Origin: BD2-11 sp965115885
GTDB taxonomy: Bacteria > Gemmatimonadota > Gemmatimonadetes > Longimicrobiales > Gaopeijiaceae
Reading direction: 5' to 3'
DNA length: 64,000 bases
Assembly (NCBI GenBank): GCA_965115885.1
Contig: OZ220479.1
Location: 806,001-870,000, forward strand
Positions 1 to 9,465 of this stretch are shown here, piece by piece. Under the pieces are notes generated by a model. The model was not told where the DNA came from. It searched no databases and saw only the letters and a list, made by a program, of their open reading frames with translations. The position numbers and the translations under genes were made by a program. How positions within the stretch are numbered: position 1 is the stretch's first letter; every line of letters starts with the position of its first letter.

Positions 1-1
1 G

Positions 2-3000
2 ACGCTGTCGGGGGCGGACGAGGAGCGAACGGAGACGACGGACGCGAGCGGACAGTACGCGTTCACGGGGTTGGCGGCGGGGGACTACGCGGTGTCGATC
101 GGAGTGGAGGGCGAGGCGTACGTGTTCGGGACGACGAGCATGGACGTGACGGTGGCGGACGACGAGTCGAAGATCGTGAACTTCGAGGGGGAGCACGCGA
201 CGACGGCGAGCGTGTCGGGGATGGCGTACGTGGACGAGGGAACGAAGAACGACATGTTCGACGAGGGGGAGCATGCGCTGATGCGAGCGGGGATCCCGGT
301 GGCGCTGGTGGGCCCGGGGGTGAACGAGCAGCGCTTGGGCGCGACGGACGAGGAGGGCGGGTTCTCGTTCGAGGGTCTGAAGGCGGGCTCGTACCAGCTG
401 GTGGTGCTGATCGACGCGGATGCGTCGGCGATGCTGGCGAAGCACGACGTGGCGTACGGGGGTCCGTCGACGGGCTACGTGGTGGAGTTGGGAGTCGGGG
501 AGGCGGCGACGCGGTCGTTGCCGTTCGACATAACGCACACGACGGTGGACTTCGAGGTGAAGTTGAAGAGCGGGGAGGCGACGGGGGACGCGCTACCGGA
601 CGCGAAGGTGAGCCTGTACGCGGACATGGGCGGGGAGAACATGTCGGGGAGCGGCGTGACGGACGACGAGGGCATGGCGTCGATCCGTGTGGCGCGCGCG
701 GGCACGACGGGCCACACGGTGTACGCGACGGTCGTTGCGGACGGCTACAGCGTGGACATGGGAGCGGGCAAGCAGGCGGTGAAGTGGGATCCTCAGGAGT
801 GGAGGGTGTCGGCGAAGAACGTGGCCGACGTGGTGAACATGAAGGTGGACGTGTCGGTGAGCGGGAAGACGGTGAAGACGGAGTTGGGCGGGGGCATGGC
901 GTTGGGCGGCTGGGCGATCGGCGTGACGTCGGGGGAGGAGACGGTGGAGGGCGCGCCGAAGAAGCTGGACGAGGAGGGCATGGCGAAGCTGGAGACGACG
1001 GCGGAGTCGGTGCCGACGACCTACGCGTTCATGCTGGCGAAGGACCAGGACGACGAGTTGGACGGTGGGGAGAAGTACGAGTCGGAGGCTGTGGAGTACA
1101 CGCACACGGGTCTGAAGCTGGCGGGCGAGACGATGGAAGCGGGGACGCTCGAGGCGAGCTACGCGACGCAGACGTTGAAGGTGTACGTGCACCACGAGAA
1201 GGATCAGGTGGAGGGGTACACGGGGAACGTGCTGGGCGGGGACGAGCGGGCGAAGACGGGGTACGTGGACGTGTCGCTGCGCTACATGAGCGGGACGGGC
1301 CGGTCGCGCTCGTTCACGAAGGAGGAGTGGGATTCGAAGCACATGAGCGAGAAGGACGGGGTGGTGACGTTCCTGCACGTGCCGACGGACTACGACGTGG
1401 TGGTTCGCGCGAACGAGAGCGCGGCGGGTACGACGGCGGGGATCAAGTTGTTGGAACCTGACGAGCTCGAGGCGTACCGGGACGCGGAGGCGAACGGGCT
1501 GATGGGCGGAGCGTTCGGGTCGGAGGGCGGATTCGGGCACACGGTTTCGCTGTGTCCGTTGCAGGAGACGCTTCCTCAGGACCACGACGAGTGCGCGTCG
1601 TTCGCGTACGTGACGACGCATTCGGTGAAGGGCGAGGTGTGGCGCAAGAGCGTGACGGCGGCGAGTTCGGGGGACGGGTTCTCGACGGACACGATGAACC
1701 GGAAGAACTCGGGGGTGACGGTGGATCTGACGCCGGTCGAGGGGAAGAACCTGGCGGGCGAGGCGAAGACGTTCGCGGCGCTGGCGAAGGACGTGACGAC
1801 GACGACGACGGTGGACGAGACGTACCAGTTCGATTTCGGGAAGCTGGCGGCGGGCGCGTACGAAGCGAAGGCGTCGGCGGGCTGGCGGGTGCGCAAGAAG
1901 GGTGGCATGGAGCTGGGCACTGCGTTGAGCCCGCTGGGCGGAGCGGTGGAGCTGGAGGTGACGCCGTCGACGGGTACGGTGTACGGGCGGGTGAAGGGGA
2001 GCGACGGGTTCCCGATCGACAGCGCGACGGTGACGGCGAACGGGAAGACGGCGATGACGGACCTGTACGGACGCTACGTGATCGCGGGGGTGTCCTCGGC
2101 GTCGCGGAGCGCGATGACGAACAAGTTCTTCGTGAAGGCGACGAAGGGCGCGACGACGACGAAGGACTCGGTGCGGGCGTTCGTGGCGAACGGCTTGGAG
2201 ATGGTGGACGTCGCGTTCGGGGGCACGGCCTCGAAGGCGACGGTGAGCGGTAAGGTGACGGCGTCGGGGAGCGGCGCGGCGGTGGCGGGCGCGGAGATCC
2301 AGGTGCAGTACAGCGGCGAAACCAAGTGGGTGGCGCCGGAGAACAAGGCGTCGAACGGGAAGCTGGTGACGGGCGCGGACGGGAGCTACATGGCGGAGGT
2401 GAAGGGCCAGGACGTGGGCGGGACGGCGATGGTGCGCGCAATGAAGAAGGGCATGAGCTTCGCGCCGGAGTCGATCACGGTGCCGGCGCACACGGGCGCG
2501 GCGATCTCGGGGATCAACTTCACGGGCTTCGTGAACGCGACGATCACCGGCCGGGTGAAGGATTCCAACGACGGGTTCAGCGGTCCGGTGTTGGCGGGCT
2601 TCAAGATCACGGTGACGAAGGCGGGCGAATCGACCGCGACGGACTCGATGACGACCGGAGAGACGGGTGTGTTCACGTTCAACGTGCCGTTCGGCGCCTA
2701 CGACGTCGCGGTGTCGAAGAACAGGTGGGGCTTCGTGTATCCGAACGGAAGCCAGCGCGTGTCGGTGGCGCCCGGAGAGAGCAAGGACTACGGAACGATC
2801 GACGCGCGCACCTGGGTGCTACGGAACGTGAGCGTGGAGCGCGGACCGGGGGTGGTGGACAGCGTCGCCAACTCGGTCGGGGATTCCGTCGCCGTCCACA
2901 AGGACAGCGCGAAGGTCCTGTTCCGGTACACCAACTTCACTGTCGCCGAGACCGGCGTCCTCACCACGGCCCAATGGGGGCTTCCTACGGGGAGCGTCCC

Positions 3001-3670
3001 CCCGGTGGGCTACGAGTTCTGGTATCGGGCCGCGGACGGCAACTGGCGGTTCATGTGGCATAGCGAGAATCCGCCCGGCGACACCGTCACGACCTCGAAC
3101 TACGGGAGGATGATGCGGGCCTGCTCGGACCCGGGCGTTTCCTCTAGACTTTGCGCGACCGGCCGCGTGGTGCCCGACGACACGTTCAGCGTCCGGGTGA
3201 TTTCGAAAATAGGGACGACCTCCGGCGGTAGGGGCACGTTACTGGACGCCGACACGCTGGTCCTGACGGTGCCGGCGCTGGATCCGGTGGCGAAGTCGAT
3301 CAAGGCGCGTCGCAGCGCGGACAACGACACGATCCAGCTCGACTGGGTGGCGACGACGAACGAGAGGTCGCATCAGCGGATCGTCTGGCAGTTGGCCGTG
3401 GCGGGCCAGGGCGGCGCGAAGCTGACTCTGTATCACCAAGCCAGAGGCACGAGCATCTGGGACGTGAGACAGTTGCTGGTGCAGGGCGTCAAGGAGACCA
3501 CGGACTTCGCCAACTTCCAAACGGAGAGCGGCGGCGCGGTGAGTCTCACGGCGGCGGATCTCCAGGGGGAGATCGTCATGTGGATCGAAGCCAGACAGAG
3601 CGGCGATCCCACCCCGTGGAAGATGGGTCCCAAGGTCACGCTCGCGGCCGCGAGTTCGGGGAGCGGATAG
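2..3670 (+). CDS. Large secreted repeat protein with Cna-B/carboxypeptidase-regulatory-like modules, 5' truncated
   Basis: The frame is open from the first bases of the window, so the N-terminus and any signal peptide are missing; 1222 residues remain before TAG at 3668-3670. The protein is a string of small beta-sandwich modules of the Cna-B / carboxypeptidase-regulatory-like type, recognisable by recurring motifs such as TDASGQYAFTGLAAGDYAV, TDEEGGFSFEGLKAGSYQL and TDLYGRYVIAGV. Such modules are stalk-like and occur in cell-surface proteins. From about base 2820 the protein changes to a C-terminal region without these motifs, rich in Ser/Thr/Val and possibly Fn3-like. No membrane helix or sorting motif is seen at the C-terminus. 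Codon use is odd: up to about base 2550 Ala, Thr, Val and Ser are almost always GCG, ACG, GTG and TCG/AGC, and later codons are more mixed. A surface or adhesive role is inference. A GC-rich hairpin follows the gene. Confidence 0.75.
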   Translation, partial: TLSGADEERTETTDASGQYAFTGLAAGDYAVSIGVEGEAYVFGTTSMDVTVADDESKIVNFEGEHATTASVSGMAYVDEGTKNDMFDEGEHALMRAGIPVALVGPGVNEQRLGATDEEGGFSFEGLKAGSYQLVVLIDADASAMLAKHDVAYGGPSTGYVVELGVGEAATRSLPFDITHTTVDFEVKLKSGEATGDALPDAKVSLYADMGGENMSGSGVTDDEGMASIRVARAGTTGHTVYATVVADGYSVDMGAGKQAVKWDPQEWRVSAKNVADVVNMKVDVSVSGKTVKTELGGGMALGGWAIGVTSGEETVEGAPKKLDEEGMAKLETTAESVPTTYAFMLAKDQDDELDGGEKYESEAVEYTHTGLKLAGETMEAGTLEASYATQTLKVYVHHEKDQVEGYTGNVLGGDERAKTGYVDVSLRYMSGTGRSRSFTKEEWDSKHMSEKDGVVTFLHVPTDYDVVVRANESAAGTTAGIKLLEPDELEAYRDAEANGLMGGAFGSEGGFGHTVSLCPLQETLPQDHDECASFAYVTTHSVKGEVWRKSVTAASSGDGFSTDTMNRKNSGVTVDLTPVEGKNLAGEAKTFAALAKDVTTTTTVDETYQFDFGKLAAGAYEAKASAGWRVRKKGGMELGTALSPLGGAVELEVTPSTGTVYGRVKGSDGFPIDSATVTANGKTAMTDLYGRYVIAGVSSASRSAMTNKFFVKATKGATTTKDSVRAFVANGLEMVDVAFGGTASKATVSGKVTASGSGAAVAGAEIQVQYSGETKWVAPENKASNGKLVTGADGSYMAEVKGQDVGGTAMVRAMKKGMSFAPESITVPAHTGAAISGINFTGFVNATITGRVKDSNDGFSGPVLAGFKITVTKAGESTATDSMTTGETGVFTFNVPFGAYDVAVSKNRWGFVYPNGSQRVSVAPGESKDYGTIDARTWVLRNVSVERGPGVVDSVANSVGDSVAVHKDSAKVLFRYTNFTVAETGVLTTAQWGLPTGSVPPVGYEFWYRAADGNWRFMWHSENPPGDTVTTSNYGRMMRACSDPGVSSRLCATGRVVPDDTFSVRVISKIGTTSGGRGTLLDADTLVLTVPALDPVAKSIKARRSADNDTIQLDWVATTNERSHQRIVWQLAVAGQGGAKLTLYHQARGTSIWDVRQLLVQGVKETTDFANFQTESGGAVSLTAADLQGEIVMWIEARQSGDPTPWKMGPKVTLAAASSGSG

Positions 3671-3739
3671 GGTAGACCGCTCCGGCTCCGTCGACCGGCA
3701 GTCGCCCGGTCGGCGGGGTCGCGGGCCCCTCTGAACGTC

Positions 3740-3774
3740 GGCCCCCCGTCCGGGATCCTTCCGGGCGGGGGGCC
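3740..3774 (+). terminator. GC-rich hairpin downstream of the repeat-protein gene
   Basis: Arms GGCCCCCCGTCCGG and CCGGGCGGGGGGCC pair, with one G-T mismatch position, around a short loop. The hairpin lies 70 bases after the stop codon. No T-run follows, so it may end transcription weakly, need a factor, or protect the 3' end. Confidence 0.45.
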
Positions 3775-4346
3775 AACGCGGTTTGCGCTTACTCCATATC
3801 CATTGCAGGTCTTTGCTCCACCGGTGGAGAGCTTCGGAACGGCCGCGACTTCCCGGATCAGCGTGGATTGGGCCTCGCCTCCCGCCGAAAGCCGAGTGTG
3901 GGAAAACCAAGTCGCTTCCTGACCTCCACGGTTACGTCCCGAGGTCGTCCGGTGGCGGCGGGACGTTCTCCCCGCTACGTCATCCGTCCGGAGCGTTTCG
4001 GATCGACCCGGACCTACGGAATTCTTCCGGAGCGTGAGTGCGCCCCCTCGCTTCCTGGTCGGCGTAGCCGACGATGACGGGGCAGAGGGCAACGGTACGT
4101 TCGATGGGTCTGCGGTCCACCGCCATGGTGCCGTCCAAGAAGCTGCGGCTCCGCTCGGGTGCGAAGCGTCACGACCGTGTTCCCACTGATCGCACTTGGA
4201 TTTCAGGTTCGCTTCCCGTTGAAAATCGCTCCCGCGGTCGGGCTCGGTCCGGGACGAGAACGCCCCTTCTGCCGCACGGGCCGCCAAAATAGTTTTAACA
4301 TAGTTCCGAGCCCGACGAGTCGAGCCAACACCGGATCCACCGCCCC
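3775..4346. other. Intergenic region, no gene recognised
   Basis: About 570 bases without a convincing reading frame. Short open frames on both strands have no recognisable protein content. An AT-rich island at 4286-4306, with TAGTTT and TAACAT, lies 45-60 bases before the next start codon and may contain the -10 part of a promoter, but I could not place a good -35 box. Confidence 0.5.
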
Positions 4347-4751
4347 ATGCCCACCTACGACTACCAGTGCAACGGTTGCGGGAAGGCCTTCGAGGTCTTC
4401 CAAAGAATGTCCGACGAGCCCGTCTCCAGCTGTCTCGATTGCGGAGCTCCCGCCCGACGCCGGATCTCCGGCGGAGGCGGCTTCATCTTCAAGGGCGAAG
4501 GCTTCTACATCACCGACCATCGAAGCCGGGAGTACAGGGACGAGGCTGCGGCCGACGCGGGCAAGGAACCGGTCTCGGCGTCCGTTGCGCAGGCATCCGA
4601 CGGAGCCTCGGCGAAATCCCCGGGGAAAGGCGGAGACAAGTTGGCGGCATCCTCCTCCGGCTCGGGCTCGGAGGCGCCGGGCGCCGATTCGGGTGGATCC
4701 ACGGCGTCGGGCGGCGCGGAGCGCAGGACCCGGCCCGGTTCCGGGCGATGA
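4347..4751 (+). CDS. FmdB-family zinc-ribbon protein
   Basis: A 134-residue protein beginning MPTYDYQCNGCGKAFEVFQ, the typical FmdB/CxxC_CxxC_SSSS start. Two Cys pairs, CNGC (residues 8-11) and CLDC (about 29-32), form a predicted zinc ribbon. The glycine-rich stretch GGGGFIFKGEGFYITD is also family-typical. After residue 60 the sequence becomes low-complexity Ala/Ser/Gly, as is common in this family. The function is not established; the name comes from an older proposal of formamidase regulation. The stop overlaps the start of argS (ATGA at 4748-4751), so the two are probably translated together. No clear Shine-Dalgarno sequence precedes the start. Confidence 0.85.
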   Translation: MPTYDYQCNGCGKAFEVFQRMSDEPVSSCLDCGAPARRRISGGGGFIFKGEGFYITDHRSREYRDEAAADAGKEPVSASVAQASDGASAKSPGKGGDKLAASSSGSGSEAPGADSGGSTASGGAERRTRPGSGR

Positions 4752-6445
4752 ATCGGCAGGCGTTGCGCGGCGTCCTGGAAGAGGCGCTCGCCGGGATGGG
4801 GGTGACGGGACACGAAGTGCGGCTCGAGCGGCCGCGCGACCCGGACCACGGCGACGTCGCCTCTTCGGTGGCGCTCGTCCTCGCTTCCCGGTTGCGGCGG
4901 TCGCCGCGCGGCATCGCGGAAGAGATCGCGGGGCGGCTCGAGCTGGACGGCACGGGGATCGCCTCGGTGGAGATCGCCGGCCCGGGCTTCCTGAACTTCC
5001 GCCTCTCGGCCGCGCGGATGTCCTCGACGGTCGCCGAAATTCTGAGCCGAGGCGAGCGCTACGGCCGCACCGAGGACGGGCGGGGAAGGAAGATCATGGT
5101 GGAGTTCGTCTCCGCCAACCCGACCGGACCGCTGCACCTCGGCCACGGGCGTCAGGCCGCGCTCGGCGACGCCTTGGCCAACCTCCTCGACTGGACCGGG
5201 TGGGCGGTCTGGCGGGAATACTACTACAACGACGCCGGGCGCCAGATCGAGCGGCTGGGCGAGAGCGTCGCCTGCCGCTACCTGGGCCGCTTCGGCGTTC
5301 GGGCCGACTTCCCGGAGGATGGATATCGCGGAGCGTACGTCGCCGAGATCGCCGAACGGCTCGCCGAATCCGAGGGCGGGCGGTGGGTGGACGCCGAGCC
5401 CGCCGAGCGGCTCGCCGCCTGTCGGCGCTTCGCGGTACGTGCGTTGCGCGAGGAGCAGGACCGCGACTTGGCTGACTTCGGGGTGCGCTTCGACCGCCAC
5501 TACCTGGAGTCCTCGCTCCACGAGGACGGCTCGGTCGAGGAGACCGTCGCGGCGTTGCGCGAGACCGGGCACGTCTACGATCGCGACGGCGCCACTTGGC
5601 TCGCCGCCACCGCCTTCGGCGACCAGAAGGACCGGGTGATGATCAGGAGCGACGGCAGCCCGACCTACTTCCTCCCGGACGTCGCCTACCACATGGGCAA
5701 GTGGCGGCGCGGCTTCCACGAGGTCGTCAACGTTCAAGGATCGGACCACCACGGCACCGTCGCCCGGGTGCGCGCTGGGCTCGAAGCGCTCGGCCGACCG
5801 CAGGGGTATCCCGAATATCTGCTGCACCAGATGGTGACCGTGGAGCGCGGCGGGACCGAAGCGAAGCTCTCCAAGCGGTCCGGGGGCTACACCACGTTGC
5901 GCGAGCTGGTCGACGCCGTGGGCCCGGACGTGGTCCGCTACTTCTTTCTGATGCGCAAGCCGGAGGCGCACTTGGTCTTCGATCTGGACGCCGCCCTCGA
6001 CCATTCCGACCGCAACCCGGTCTACAAGGTCAAGTACGCGCACGCGCGCATGTGCAGCATCTTCCGCAAGGCGGGGATGGACCCCGATTCGACGCCGCCG
6101 GATCGGTTGCTTCCCGACGGCCTCGACCCGACGCTCCTGGTCCACCCGCACGAGCGCCAACTGACGAACCGGCTGGGCGAGTTCCCGGAGCTGGTGCGCC
6201 GGGCGGCGCGCGCGCGCGCGCCGCACCTGCTGTGCGAGTACTTGGAGCACACCGCCGGCACGGTGAATTCCTGGTACCACGCCGGCAATCCTGCCCGCGA
6301 CCCCGATCTCGCCGTGCTGGCTGCGGACCCGGCGCTCCGGGCGGCCCGTCTCGCCCTCGCCGGGGCCGTTCGGGTGGTGCTGCGCAACGCGCTCGCCCTA
6401 GTGGGCGTGGAGGCTCCGAGCCGTATGGAACGGCGCGGAGGTTGA
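4748..6445 (+). CDS. argS: Arginyl-tRNA synthetase
   Basis: Predicted cytoplasmic class I synthetase of 565 residues that charges tRNA-Arg with arginine. An N-terminal additional (Arg_S_N) domain, residues 1-90, is followed by the Rossmann catalytic domain with the HIGH motif as H130-L-G-H133 in NPTGPLHLGHGR, and a KMSK-like loop K373-L-S-K376. The C-terminal third is a DALR anticodon-binding domain ending ALVGVEAPSRM. Length is normal for the family. The chosen ATG overlaps the previous stop by four bases; the frame extends upstream, but that part is antisense-like and not ArgRS sequence. The next gene starts 8 bases after the stop. Confidence 0.97.
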   Translation: MNRQALRGVLEEALAGMGVTGHEVRLERPRDPDHGDVASSVALVLASRLRRSPRGIAEEIAGRLELDGTGIASVEIAGPGFLNFRLSAARMSSTVAEILSRGERYGRTEDGRGRKIMVEFVSANPTGPLHLGHGRQAALGDALANLLDWTGWAVWREYYYNDAGRQIERLGESVACRYLGRFGVRADFPEDGYRGAYVAEIAERLAESEGGRWVDAEPAERLAACRRFAVRALREEQDRDLADFGVRFDRHYLESSLHEDGSVEETVAALRETGHVYDRDGATWLAATAFGDQKDRVMIRSDGSPTYFLPDVAYHMGKWRRGFHEVVNVQGSDHHGTVARVRAGLEALGRPQGYPEYLLHQMVTVERGGTEAKLSKRSGGYTTLRELVDAVGPDVVRYFFLMRKPEAHLVFDLDAALDHSDRNPVYKVKYAHARMCSIFRKAGMDPDSTPPDRLLPDGLDPTLLVHPHERQLTNRLGEFPELVRRAARARAPHLLCEYLEHTAGTVNSWYHAGNPARDPDLAVLAADPALRAARLALAGAVRVVLRNALALVGVEAPSRMERRGG

Positions 6446-6452
6446 TGCGGCC

Positions 6453-7382
6453 GTGTCCGTCCTGATCGTGGGAAGCATGGCGCTCGACACGGTCGACACC
6501 CCGTTCGCAAGGGCCGAAGAGGTGATCGGGGGATCGGCGTCGTTCTTCGCGGCGGCGGCCAGCCACTACCACCCGGTCCAGGTGGTGGCGGTGGTCGGCG
6601 ACGACTTCCCGCTGGCCGAGCTGGACTATCTGCGGGAACGGAGCGTCGATTTCTCGGGGCTAGAGACCGCCTCCGGCGAGAGCTTCCGCTGGGGAGGGGC
6701 CTACAGCGCCGACTTCCGCGACCGCAAGACGCTCTTCACGACCCTGGGCGTCTTCGCCGACTTCAGCCCGACCATCCCCGCCTCCTTTCGCCGGGCGCGC
6801 ATCGTTTCCCTGGGCAACATTCACCCGGTGCTCCAGGGAGAGGTTCTGGACCAAGTGGAGCGTCCCGAGCTGGTGGTGTGCGACACCATGAACTACTGGA
6901 TCGAGCGAGAGCGGAGCGCGCTGATGCGGCTTCTCGGACGCGTCGACGTGCTCATGGCGAACGAGGCCGAGATCCGCCAGCTCTCCGGCATCGCCGATCC
7001 GACGCGGGCGGCGCGCTGGGTGCGCGAACGCGGACCGCGGCGGGTGATCGTGAAGGAGGGCGTGCGGGGCGCGCTCCTCGTCGACGGAGATTCCGCCTTC
7101 CGGTGCCCCGCCTATCCCGTGCCTCGCGTGGTGGATCCCACGGGAGCGGGAGACGCCTTCGCCGGAGGGTTCGCAGGGCATTTGGCCGGGCGTTCCCGGT
7201 TCACCCCGAACGCGTTGCGAGAGGCGCTCGTGCAGGGTTCCGTGATGGGGTCCTTCGCGGTCGAGTCCTTCTCGCTGGACCGCTTTCGCGCTCTGGACGC
7301 GGGCGAGGTGGCCGAGCGCGGGCGCGTCCTCGCCGCCCGCGTCTCCTTCGAACCCTCGCCGCGGGGAGCGGGCGTTGCCTGA
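6453..7382 (+). CDS. PfkB-family sugar/nucleoside kinase
   Basis: A 309-residue ribokinase-fold kinase. The N-terminal region MSVLIVGSMALDTVDTPF with the GGSASFFAAAAS motif is typical of PfkB proteins. Near residue 230 lies the signature DPTGAGDAFAGGF, whose Asp is the catalytic base and whose GAGD forms the anion hole. The substrate cannot be assigned from sequence; ribokinase-, adenosine- and fructokinase-like enzymes share this pattern. The GTG start at 6453 was chosen because it gives the canonical beta-strand start. The gene sits between argS and purM and overlaps purM by 8 bases, so a link to nucleotide metabolism is possible but unproven. Confidence 0.88.
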   Translation: MSVLIVGSMALDTVDTPFARAEEVIGGSASFFAAAASHYHPVQVVAVVGDDFPLAELDYLRERSVDFSGLETASGESFRWGGAYSADFRDRKTLFTTLGVFADFSPTIPASFRRARIVSLGNIHPVLQGEVLDQVERPELVVCDTMNYWIERERSALMRLLGRVDVLMANEAEIRQLSGIADPTRAARWVRERGPRRVIVKEGVRGALLVDGDSAFRCPAYPVPRVVDPTGAGDAFAGGFAGHLAGRSRFTPNALREALVQGSVMGSFAVESFSLDRFRALDAGEVAERGRVLAARVSFEPSPRGAGVA

Positions 7383-8409
7383 CGATTCCCCCGGGCTGGA
7401 CTACCGCGCGGCGGGCGTCGACCTGGACGCCGCGGACCGGGCGAAGCGGGCCATCGCGTCGCTGGTGGCGAGCACCCGCGACCGCCGTACCCTCGCCGGC
7501 ATGGGCTCGTTCGGGGGCGTGTACGCGGTGCCCGCGGGGATGAAGGCGCCGGCGCTGGTGTCGAGCGCGGACGGAGTGGGCACCAAGCTCAAGGTGGCGT
7601 TCCTCTCCGGTCGCCACGACACGGTGGGAGCGGATCTGGTCAACCACTGCGTGAACGACGTCTTGGTGCAGGGAGCGCGGCCGCTCTTCTTCATGGACTA
7701 TCTCGCCACCGGCGACATGGACGCGGGGGTGGTGGAGCGGGTGGTCTCGGGCCTCGCCCGCGCGTGCCGCGACAACGGTTGCGCGTTGCTGGGAGGCGAG
7801 ACCGCGCAGATGCCCGACTTCTACGCCCCCGACGAATACGACTTGGCGGGGTTCGTCGTGGGGATCGCGGAGACCGACGCGCTGCTGGACGGCGCGCGCG
7901 CGCGCGCCGGCGACGCGCTGGTGGCGTTGGGTTCTTCGGGGTTGCACACCAACGGCTACACGCTCGCCCGGCGCATCGTCTTCGACGTTCTGGGGCTCGA
8001 TGTCGGGAGCCGCTTCCCGGATTCCGACGCGACCGTCGCCGACACGCTGCTGGCGGTGCATCGGAGCTATCTGGGCCCGCTCGTCCCCGAACTCGAGCGC
8101 GGCGGCGTCCGCGCGCTGGCGCACGTCACCGGCGGGGGCATCCCCGGCAACCTGCCGCGCTCGCTGGGCGGGCTGGGCGCGCGCGTCGACACCGCGAGTT
8201 GGCGGCCTCCCGCCGTGTTCCGGGTGCTGGAACGGGCGGGGGGCGTGGCGCGCGAGGAGATGTACCGGGTCTTCAACATGGGCGTCGGTATGCTGGCCGT
8301 GACCGCGCCCGAGGAAGCCGACGGCCTCGTGTCCCGCCTGCAGGGGCGGGGACAGGAGGCGTGGGTTGCGGGCGAGGTGGTCGCGGGCGCGGGGGTGGAG
8401 TTGGAATGA
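7375..8409 (+). CDS. purM: Phosphoribosylformylglycinamidine cyclo-ligase (AIR synthetase)
   Basis: A 344-residue cytoplasmic enzyme of purine synthesis that closes FGAM to AIR using ATP. Family motifs are all present: GMGSFGGVYAVPAG, SSADGVGTKLKVAF, DLVNHCVNDVLVQGARPLF, LLGGETAQMPDFY and HVTGGGIPGNLPR. Length is normal. Translation starts at TTG 7375 inside the end of the kinase gene, an overlap of 8 bases, suggesting coupling. The stop overlaps the next start (ATGA at 8406-8409). No other purine gene is in the window. Confidence 0.96.
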   Translation: MPDDSPGLDYRAAGVDLDAADRAKRAIASLVASTRDRRTLAGMGSFGGVYAVPAGMKAPALVSSADGVGTKLKVAFLSGRHDTVGADLVNHCVNDVLVQGARPLFFMDYLATGDMDAGVVERVVSGLARACRDNGCALLGGETAQMPDFYAPDEYDLAGFVVGIAETDALLDGARARAGDALVALGSSGLHTNGYTLARRIVFDVLGLDVGSRFPDSDATVADTLLAVHRSYLGPLVPELERGGVRALAHVTGGGIPGNLPRSLGGLGARVDTASWRPPAVFRVLERAGGVAREEMYRVFNMGVGMLAVTAPEEADGLVSRLQGRGQEAWVAGEVVAGAGVELE

Positions 8410-9353
8410 GGGCGGTCGCGGTACTGGCGCTTGCGGGTTTCGCGTCCCCGGCGGGCGCGCAGCCGGTCGCGGAACTCGCCGCCCGCTGCAGCGACGCCTC
8501 CGAGGGCGCCTCCTGGTGCGCCCTCGGCGCGCTCGCTTACCGGGACGTGGCGGCGGGCGTGGGACTGGTCGCGGCGGCGGGGAGCGAGATCCCCGGTACT
8601 TCCAGCACCTTGGGATGGCGCCGGGGACTGGGGCCGCGCATGGCGTTGAGCGCCCGCTTCACCGGCGCGCGCGTTCCGGTGCTCGATGCGGGCCGGGCTT
8701 CTTCCTCCCGGTCGTCCGAGCTACCCTCCCTGATCACCGGCGCGTCGCTCGATGCGGCCGTGGGGCTGTTCGACGGAGTCCGCGCCGCGCCCCTCTACGG
8801 GGGGATCCTGGGGCTGGACGTGGTCGTTTCGGCGGGCGTGCTCAGACTCGCGCGCAAGGACGGCTTCCAAGGCGGCGGTATCCCGTTCGCGGGGCTCGGC
8901 GCGCGCCTGGGTCTCCTGCGCGAATCCTTCGACGCGCCCGGAATCTCGGTGTCGGTGACGCGCCGCTTCGTCGGGGAAGTCCGGCTCGGAGCCGAAGGAT
9001 ATCCGGTTGCGTTGCGGCTCGACGCGGCCGCGACCTCGGTGCGGGCCCTGATCGGGAAGGATCTCTCCGCCGTCGGGGTGACGGTCGGGGCGGGGTGGGA
9101 CCGCTATTCCGGAGACGCGACCCTCGGGGGCGTCGCCTCGGGGGGGCGGCCGGACAGCGTCGCGCTCGCCGGGCCGGCGGTGGACCGCCTGCTCTTCTTC
9201 GGCGCCGTCTCGCGCACTTGGCAGGTGATCCAGGCGACCGGGGAACTCGGATGGGCCGCCGGGTTCGACGAGCTCCCGCCTGCGGAGATCCCGTCCTCGG
9301 GCGCGGGGACCGCGAGCGCCTTCGGGTCCCTAGGCCTGCGGATCACCCGGTAG
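8406..9353 (+). CDS. Exported beta-strand-rich protein of unknown function
   Basis: A 315-residue protein with a clear Sec signal peptide (MRAVAVLALAGFASPAGAQ, cleavage after about residue 18). The rest is glycine-rich, with alternating polar and hydrophobic strands (for example GVTVGAGWDRYSGDATLGG), and ends in a short beta strand LGLRITR. This looks like an outer-membrane beta-barrel, but I do not recognise the family. Two Cys residues near the start of the mature protein (CSDASEGASWC) may form a disulfide. The ATG overlaps the purM stop. A function in purine metabolism is not implied. The frame continues upstream within purM, but that is a shadow. Confidence 0.7.
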   Translation: MRAVAVLALAGFASPAGAQPVAELAARCSDASEGASWCALGALAYRDVAAGVGLVAAAGSEIPGTSSTLGWRRGLGPRMALSARFTGARVPVLDAGRASSSRSSELPSLITGASLDAAVGLFDGVRAAPLYGGILGLDVVVSAGVLRLARKDGFQGGGIPFAGLGARLGLLRESFDAPGISVSVTRRFVGEVRLGAEGYPVALRLDAAATSVRALIGKDLSAVGVTVGAGWDRYSGDATLGGVASGGRPDSVALAGPAVDRLLFFGAVSRTWQVIQATGELGWAAGFDELPPAEIPSSGAGTASAFGSLGLRITR

Positions 9354-9465
9354 CGTCCGGCGGAAGCGGAATCCGCGCCTTCCTTGTAGTTTCCTCCTGC
9401 CAACCGCGAACGAAGCGACTCCATCGTCCACGAGATCGTCGACGGCAAGAAAGGAGGACGGAGCG

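Noticed and set aside
593..2491. Very long open frame on the minus strand opposite the repeat-protein gene
   Set aside because: It is rich in Arg/His, has no recognisable domain and arises from the G-ending codons of the real + strand gene.
3783..4292. Small open frames between the repeat-protein gene and the FmdB-like gene
   Set aside because: They overlap each other in different frames and show no domain, signal peptide or clear ribosome site.
4505..6280. Long minus-strand frame opposite argS
   Set aside because: Antisense shadow of a well-identified gene in a high-GC genome; no domain seen.
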